NCBI RefSeq assembly: GCF_000758325.1
Contig: NZ_CP009459.1
Coordinates: forward strand, 744,001-808,000
Length of the DNA: 64,000 nucleotides
Reading direction: 5' to 3'
DNA from: Cedecea neteri
GTDB lineage: Bacteria; Pseudomonadota; Gammaproteobacteria; Enterobacterales; Enterobacteriaceae
The notes below the pieces were generated by a model, which had not been told where the DNA came from, searched no databases, and saw nothing but the letters and a program-made list of their open reading frames with translations. The position numbers and the translations under genes are program-made. Of the stretch, positions 60,002 to 64,000 are shown piece by piece; the first letter of the stretch is position 1, and each line of letters begins with the position of its first letter.

Positions 60002-60697
60002 TTATACCGGCGGCAGGTCGAACAGCAGGATCTCGCTCGCCTCGCTGGCATGAACGGAAATCGCTTGCTCATCCCAGACCGCGATCGCGTCGCTGGTTTT
60101 TGCCTGCGTACCGTTAATGGACACGTCGCCTTTTACGACCTGGATCCAAACGCGGCGGTCGGCCGGAATTTGATAAACCGACTGCTCATCTTTGGCCAGC
60201 GCCCAGCGGGACAGCTCCATATCCTGGTAAACCTTCAGCGAACCGTCGCGGGCATCCGGGGAAAGCACCAGCTGACGACCCTGAGGCGCATCAAAACGGC
60301 GCTGATCGTAGCGCGGCGTAATCCCGGTTTTTTCTGGAATGATCCAAATCTGGTACAGGCGCAGCGGTTCGGTCTGGCTGGCGTTGTACTCTGAGTGGCG
60401 GATCCCGGTCCCGGCGCTCATGATCTGGAACTCACCCGCAGGCACACGTTCTTTGTTGCCCATGCTGTCCTGGTGCTCAACCGCACCTTCCAGCACATAG
60501 GTCAGAATTTCCATGTCTTTGTGCGGATGGGTCCCAAAACCCTGGCCCGCGTCGATCACGTCTTCGTTAATGACCCGCAGCGCCGAGAAGCCCATAAAGT
60601 TGGCGTCATAATAGTCGGCAAAAGAGAAGGTATGCCAGCTGTCCAGCCAGCCGTGGTTCGCATGGCCGCGGTCCTGTGCTTTTCTTAAGTAGATCAT
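60002..60697 (-). CDS. yhhW: Pirin-family quercetinase-like protein YhhW
   Basis: Bicupin pirin-type protein; E. coli YhhW has quercetin 2,3-dioxygenase activity in vitro. It has 231 residues from the ATG at 60695-60697. Metal ligands His57, His59, His101 and Glu103 are all present (THPHKDME and RHSEYN). The second cupin half (about 140-225) lacks the ligands. A longer start would add 20 residues not seen in E. coli. The physiological substrate is unknown. Confidence 0.93.
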   Translation of the reverse strand: MIYLRKAQDRGHANHGWLDSWHTFSFADYYDANFMGFSALRVINEDVIDAGQGFGTHPHKDMEILTYVLEGAVEHQDSMGNKERVPAGEFQIMSAGTGIRHSEYNASQTEPLRLYQIWIIPEKTGITPRYDQRRFDAPQGRQLVLSPDARDGSLKVYQDMELSRWALAKDEQSVYQIPADRRVWIQVVKGDVSINGTQAKTSDAIAVWDEQAISVHASEASEILLFDLPPV

Positions 60698-60771
60698 GGT
60701 ATGTCCTCCGCAATTCGTTTGATGGGATAAGTGTGGACCCATTTCACGGAGGATCATAGAGGGTGAAAATT

Positions 60772-60811
60772 GACTCCTCTGTTCAAAAAAAGTGAACGAG
60801 TTCGAGGAGTC
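60772..60811. terminator. Hairpin between yhhX and yhhW
   Basis: An outer 7-bp stem (60772-60778 with 60805-60811) and an inner GTTC/GAAC pairing surround an A-rich loop. Short A and T runs flank it. It is terminator-like for yhhX but weaker than the others. Confidence 0.5.
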
Positions 60812-60820
60812 AAAAAGCTA

Positions 60821-61858
60821 TCAGGCGAGGCTTATTGTCGCAGGAGAAGGCTGTTCGAAACCGCGTTCGAGGATTTCCAGGTTGGTGAGAGCTTCAATTT
60901 CTCTGACGTAATTAGGCTTGCCGCCGATCAGCGTGTCGTACAGCGCATCATAGACGCGGCCATAGTCGCCCACTTCTGGTTTCCACTCTTCACACACCGT
61001 TTCTCCGGCTTCGTTTACGTATTCCAGTGTCGCTACGCTGCTGTCGGCCCCGAACCCTGGCTCACCCGGCATGATGTACGCTTTGAGGCTGGTTTCCTGC
61101 TGGTCAATGCCGTACTTCACGAACGAGCCTTTGGTGCCGTGTACGATAAATTTCGGGTAGTCGATTTTCACCAGGTGGCTGGTTTTCACGATCGCTTTCA
61201 GGTCACCGTAGAACAGCTGGGCTTCAAAGGTATCGTCCGGGTTGGCTTTGTTCCGCAGACTGCGGATGTCATAGGCAACGTGATCCGGGCGACCAAACAG
61301 GGAGATGATTTGGTCCATGGTGTGTACGCCCAGGCCGTAGAACGCGCCATCCGCCGGTTGACCCGGGTTCGCAGGCGCATCCGGGCGGTACATATCGAAG
61401 TGACTTTCAATTTCCACGATCTTGCCGAGCTTGCCGCTCTCGATGGCTTTCTTCATCGTCAGGAAGCAGGCGTCAAAGCGACGGTTCTGGTAAGGCGTCA
61501 CGACCAGGCCCTTCTCTTTTGCCAGCGCAAACAGCTCACGCGCTTCGGCAAGCGTCGGGGTGAACGGTTTTTCCACCAGCACGTTTTTACCCGCTTCGAG
61601 CGCTTTTTTCGCGTACTCAAAATGGCTGTCAACGTGGGTGCAAATCACCACCAGTTTGACCAGCGGGTCGCTAAGAATGTCATCGAGCTGGCTGGTAAAG
61701 TGAATGCCCGCGTACTGCGGCTGTTGTTCCAGCTCCGGTTTTTCACTGCGGCGGAAGATGTGGGCCACGTTGAGTTTGTCTTTGCGAACCAGAACGAACG
61801 GCAGGTGATAGCGGGTGGTACTTTTACCAAAGCCGATGAAGGCACAGTGCAGAGTCAT
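60821..61858 (-). CDS. yhhX: Gfo/Idh/MocA-family oxidoreductase YhhX
   Basis: Predicted NAD(P)-dependent oxidoreductase. It has 345 residues from the ATG at 61856-61858, matching E. coli YhhX. The Rossmann motif FIGFGKSTTRYHLP opens the protein, EKPFTPTLAEARELF is the family EKP motif, and FYGLGVHTMDQIISLFG contains the catalytic-region His. The substrate is not known. The upstream spacer carries an ERIC-like repeat and ryhB. In E. coli ryhB lies in the same yhhX-yhhY gap. Confidence 0.94.
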   Translation of the reverse strand: MTLHCAFIGFGKSTTRYHLPFVLVRKDKLNVAHIFRRSEKPELEQQPQYAGIHFTSQLDDILSDPLVKLVVICTHVDSHFEYAKKALEAGKNVLVEKPFTPTLAEARELFALAKEKGLVVTPYQNRRFDACFLTMKKAIESGKLGKIVEIESHFDMYRPDAPANPGQPADGAFYGLGVHTMDQIISLFGRPDHVAYDIRSLRNKANPDDTFEAQLFYGDLKAIVKTSHLVKIDYPKFIVHGTKGSFVKYGIDQQETSLKAYIMPGEPGFGADSSVATLEYVNEAGETVCEEWKPEVGDYGRVYDALYDTLIGGKPNYVREIEALTNLEILERGFEQPSPATISLA

Positions 61859-61947
61859 TTCATTGTCCTTTTTGATTTGAGCTGCCTGTACCTTACTGCA
61901 AAGCCGCGCCACGTTATAGCCGCAGACTTATTTTAAAGGCCGGGCGT

Positions 61948-62112
61948 AGCCAACGCGGCTACGGCTTCAAATAAGAAGGGCACAAAGTTTGCCCAAATTA
62001 GTTGGAGCTGAAGCAAGGCGGCAAGGGAGGGCATCCCGATGAGCTTACTTCGGTAAGTGATTCGGGTAACTGAGTGCAGCCAACGCGGCTACAGCTTCAA
62101 ATAAGAAGGGCA
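61948..62112. repeat. ERIC-like intergenic repeat with a duplicated end
   Basis: The core at about 62022-62075 (CATCCCGATGAGCTTACTTC followed by GGTAAGTGATTCGGGTAACT) follows the ERIC/IRU consensus arms. A 35-bp end segment (AGCCAACGCGGCTAC...AAGAAGGGCA) occurs twice, at 61948-61982 and 62078-62112, with one mismatch and a 130-bp period. It lies between the RyhB terminator and the yhhX start. Confidence 0.75.
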
Positions 62113-62113
62113 A

Positions 62114-62210
62114 AAAAAAAGCCAGCACCCGGCTGGCTAAAGTAATACTGGAAGCAATGTGAGCAATGTCGTGCTTTCAGGATGTCTCCGTAGGGGTCTC
62201 CCCTGAACGC
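62114..62210 (-). ncRNA. ryhB: RyhB small RNA (iron-sparing)
   Basis: The minus strand reads GCGTTCAGG at the 5' end and ends in a terminator hairpin (AGCCAGC/GCTGGC around CGGGT) with a run of nine T residues. The internal segment CCTGAAAGCACGACATTGCT and the following CACATTGCTTCCAGTATTAC are identical to E. coli RyhB and contain the seed that pairs with sodB and sdh mRNAs via Hfq. The 5' stem-loop differs (GGGGAGACCCCTACGGAGACAT), giving about 97 nt against 90. It lies between yhhX and yhhY, as in E. coli, with a Fur box on its promoter. Confidence 0.95.
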
Positions 62211-62215
62211 ATGGC

Positions 62216-62234
62216 AATAATAATCATTATCATT
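62216..62234. promoter_or_regulatory. Fur box of ryhB
   Basis: The 19-mer AATAATAATCATTATCATT matches the Fur consensus GATAATGATAATCATTATC closely. It begins 6 bp upstream of the predicted ryhB +1 and so covers the -10 region, as expected for iron-dependent repression. Confidence 0.9.
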
Positions 62235-62332
62235 CGCACTTGTAAAGCGTTTTTTGAAAAAAATAGCGTTGACTTGTTGTGCAAAGTCAATGATGTTTAA
62301 AAGGTTTTCTATAACTCATTGAGGAGAAAAGG

Positions 62333-62830
62333 ATGAAATCAGTTGTTGTGCGTCACGCCGAACCTGGCGATGCGGAAGCTTTACAGAAAATATATGCCCA
62401 TCCGGCGCTTTACCGCGACACGCTACAGCTACCTCATCCTTCTCTAAAAGCCTGGCATGACCGAATTACCGATCCCCGGCCGGGGAGCCGACATCTGGTG
62501 GCATGCATCGACGATGAGATTGTGGGGCAGCTAACGCTCACGGTGGAGCAGTCTCCGCGCCGTAGCCACGTCGCCACTTTCGGTATGGGCGTGCATTACG
62601 ATCATCAGGGGAAAGGCATCGCTTCGGCTTTGCTTAAGGAAATGGTTGGCCTGTGCGATAAGTGGCTGCGCATCGAGCGCATCGAGCTGACGGTGTATAC
62701 CGATAACGCGTCTGCACTGGCGGTGTATCGCAAATTTGGCTTCGAGGTGGAAGGCACCGGGAAGCGCTTTGCGCTGCGCGACGGCGAGTATGTGGATGCG
62801 TATTTTATGGCGCGTTTTAAGCCGGAGTGA
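62333..62830 (+). CDS. yhhY: GNAT acetyltransferase YhhY
   Basis: It has 165 residues. The acetyl-CoA binding motif is GVHYDHQGKGIASALLKEMVGLC (around residues 85-107), followed by IERIELTVYTDNASALAVYRKFGFEVEGTGKRFALRDGEYVDAYFMAR, a strong match to E. coli YhhY. The E. coli enzyme N-acetylates some amino acids and analogues in vitro. A purine-rich GAGGAGAAAAGG site precedes the ATG. It is divergent from ryhB, sharing the Fur-containing spacer. Confidence 0.93.
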   Translation: MKSVVVRHAEPGDAEALQKIYAHPALYRDTLQLPHPSLKAWHDRITDPRPGSRHLVACIDDEIVGQLTLTVEQSPRRSHVATFGMGVHYDHQGKGIASALLKEMVGLCDKWLRIERIELTVYTDNASALAVYRKFGFEVEGTGKRFALRDGEYVDAYFMARFKPE

Positions 62831-62831
62831 T

Positions 62832-62923
62832 TTTTACCCTCACCCCGACCCTCTCCCTAAAAGGGAGAGGGGGAAACAAGCCACAGCCAGTAGTGTTTAT
62901 TGCCGCCCTCTCCGTGAGGGGGC
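62832..62923. repeat. Palindromic junction repeat, copy E (yhhY/ggt)
   Basis: About 92 bp. The left end TTTTACCCTCACCCCGACCC and left hairpin (62849-62871) are near-identical to the copy at 44425. The right hairpin is shortened to GCCCTC/GAGGGGGC around TCCGT. It ends 2 bp before the ggt stop codon, filling the gap between convergent yhhY and ggt. Confidence 0.83.
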
Positions 62924-62925
62924 AA

Positions 62926-64000
62926 TCAATACCCCGCGGTTAAATCATCCACCGAACGTGGATCAGACGCGCCATATAGTTTCCCGTCCGGCGCAATCAT
63001 AATGCTCTGCGTGCTGCCCATCGCAGCCTTCACCTGGACATTTTGCCCCTTCTCTGTCAGTAACCTGAGCGTATCCGGGCTGAAGCCTTTCTCCACCCGC
63101 AGTTCGTCCGGCAGCCACTGGTGATGGAAGCGCGGCGCATTGGTCGCTTCTGCCACGTTCATGCCAAAATCGATGCTGTTGACCACCATTTGTAGCACGG
63201 TGGTGATAATTCGGCTCCCGCCCGGGCTGCCTGTGACCAGCCAGGTTTTTCCGTCTTTCACTACGATGGTTGGCGACATAGAAGATAACGGACGCTTGTG
63301 CGGCCCCACGGCGTTGGCCTCCCCGCCCACCAGCCCGTACACGTTCGGCACGCCCGGCTTAGCGGAGAAGTCATCCATCTGGTTATTCATCAGGATGCCG
63401 GTATTCCCGGCCACGATCCCGGTGCCGAAAGTGGTATTTAGCGTATAAGTCACCGCCACCGCGTTACCGTCTTTATCCACCACGGAGAAATGCGTGGTCT
63501 GGTTACTTTCATACGGCGCCAGGTTACCCGGCTTGATTTCGCTCGATGGGCGAGCCTTGTTGATATCAATTTTCTCCGCCAGCGATTTCGCATACGCCTT
63601 GCTGGTCAGCGCCTGCCACGGCACCTTCACAAAGTCCGGATCGCCGAGGTATTCCGAGCGATCGGCGTAGGCGTATTTTTCCGCCTCGGCCATGATTTGC
63701 AGGGTGTCCGCGCTGCCAAAGCCGTATTTCGCCAGATCGAAGTTTTCGAGAATATTGAGGATCTGCACGATGTGGATCCCGCCGGAAGACGGCGGCGGCA
63801 TGGAGTAGACTTCGTAGCCCCGGTATTCACCGCTGACGGGCTGGCGCTCAATGGCTTTGTAATTGGCCAAATCAGCTTTGCTGATCAGCCCGCCGTTCTT
63901 CGCCATCTCTTCGCTAATCTGGTCGGCAATCGCCCCCTTGTAGAAGGCATCCGGCCCCTGCTCGGCAATCATTTCCAGGCTTTTCGCCAGATTGGCCTGC
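62926..64000 (-). CDS. ggt: Gamma-glutamyltranspeptidase, C-terminal part
   Basis: Periplasmic Ntn-hydrolase that cleaves gamma-glutamyl bonds of glutathione. The gene runs off the right edge, so the signal peptide and N-terminal part are missing; about 357 codons are present. The autoprocessing and catalytic Thr lies in NQTTHFSVVDKDGNAVAVTYTLN, and the substrate-binding PLSSMSPTIVVKDGKTWLVTGSPGGSRIITTVLQ and the C-terminal SVDDLTAGY match E. coli Ggt. The stop (TGA, 62926-62928) abuts the repeat. Confidence 0.95.
   Translation of the reverse strand, partial: QANLAKSLEMIAEQGPDAFYKGAIADQISEEMAKNGGLISKADLANYKAIERQPVSGEYRGYEVYSMPPPSSGGIHIVQILNILENFDLAKYGFGSADTLQIMAEAEKYAYADRSEYLGDPDFVKVPWQALTSKAYAKSLAEKIDINKARPSSEIKPGNLAPYESNQTTHFSVVDKDGNAVAVTYTLNTTFGTGIVAGNTGILMNNQMDDFSAKPGVPNVYGLVGGEANAVGPHKRPLSSMSPTIVVKDGKTWLVTGSPGGSRIITTVLQMVVNSIDFGMNVAEATNAPRFHHQWLPDELRVEKGFSPDTLRLLTEKGQNVQVKAAMGSTQSIMIAPDGKLYGASDPRSVDDLTAGY

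Noticed and set aside
60770-61936. 388-codon open frame antisense to yhhX
   Set aside because: Shadow of yhhX; composition is arginine/phenylalanine-rich without domain signal.

Overview
The window is a stretch of core chromosome from a member of the Enterobacteriaceae. Gene content, order and protein sequences follow the yhfZ-to-ggt segment of Escherichia coli K-12 closely, but the proteins differ enough that this is another genus. The GC-rich coding sequence, an extra lipoprotein gene, the absence of the rtc genes and a re-oriented glp block would fit an Enterobacter/Cedecea/Kluyvera-type organism. I cannot fix the genus from the sequence alone. I see no prophage, insertion sequence, CRISPR array, tRNA or rRNA.

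Layout. 1-6657 (minus strand): the start of yhfZ, then the classical aroK-aroB-damX-dam-rpe-gph-trpS superoperon, which combines shikimate synthesis, a septal-ring protein, DNA adenine methylation, the pentose phosphate pathway and tryptophan charging. 6977-10365 (minus): hofMNOPQ, a type IV pilus/DNA-uptake-like cluster, divergent from mrcA (PBP1a). 13118-18212: nudE, igaA (Rcs brake), yrfG, hslR and hslO (heat and redox stress). 18247-24072: yhgE (unknown membrane protein), pckA, envZ/ompR. 24311-32708: greB, tex, feoABC (ferrous iron uptake), bioH, gntX, nfuA. 32831-40448: malQP and the activator malT. 40654-44420: glpD and glpEGR. 44527-54012: the complete glycogen operon glgBXCAP. 54273-64000: asd, yhgN, a small lipoprotein, gntU/gntK/gntR, yhhW, yhhX, the sRNA RyhB, yhhY and the 3' part of ggt.

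Functionally the right half is a carbon-storage and carbon-use neighbourhood: maltodextrin, glycerol-3-phosphate, glycogen and gluconate, each with its regulator beside it (MalT, GlpR, GntR). An iron/Fe-S theme runs through the middle and the end. A perfect FNR box and a Fur-like box precede feoABC, a near-perfect type-1 IscR palindrome precedes nfuA, and a Fur box lies over the ryhB promoter.

The most notable unexplained structure is a family of 90-165 bp GC-rich palindromic repeats with CCCTCACCC...CCCTCTCCC ends. It occupies five of the nine convergent gene junctions in the window. The other four have ordinary single-hairpin terminators, so the repeats appear to take the place of terminators. 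Two copies flank the glp block, which lies inverted relative to E. coli K-12. I found no clearly undescribed multi-gene system; the window is mostly conserved housekeeping DNA.
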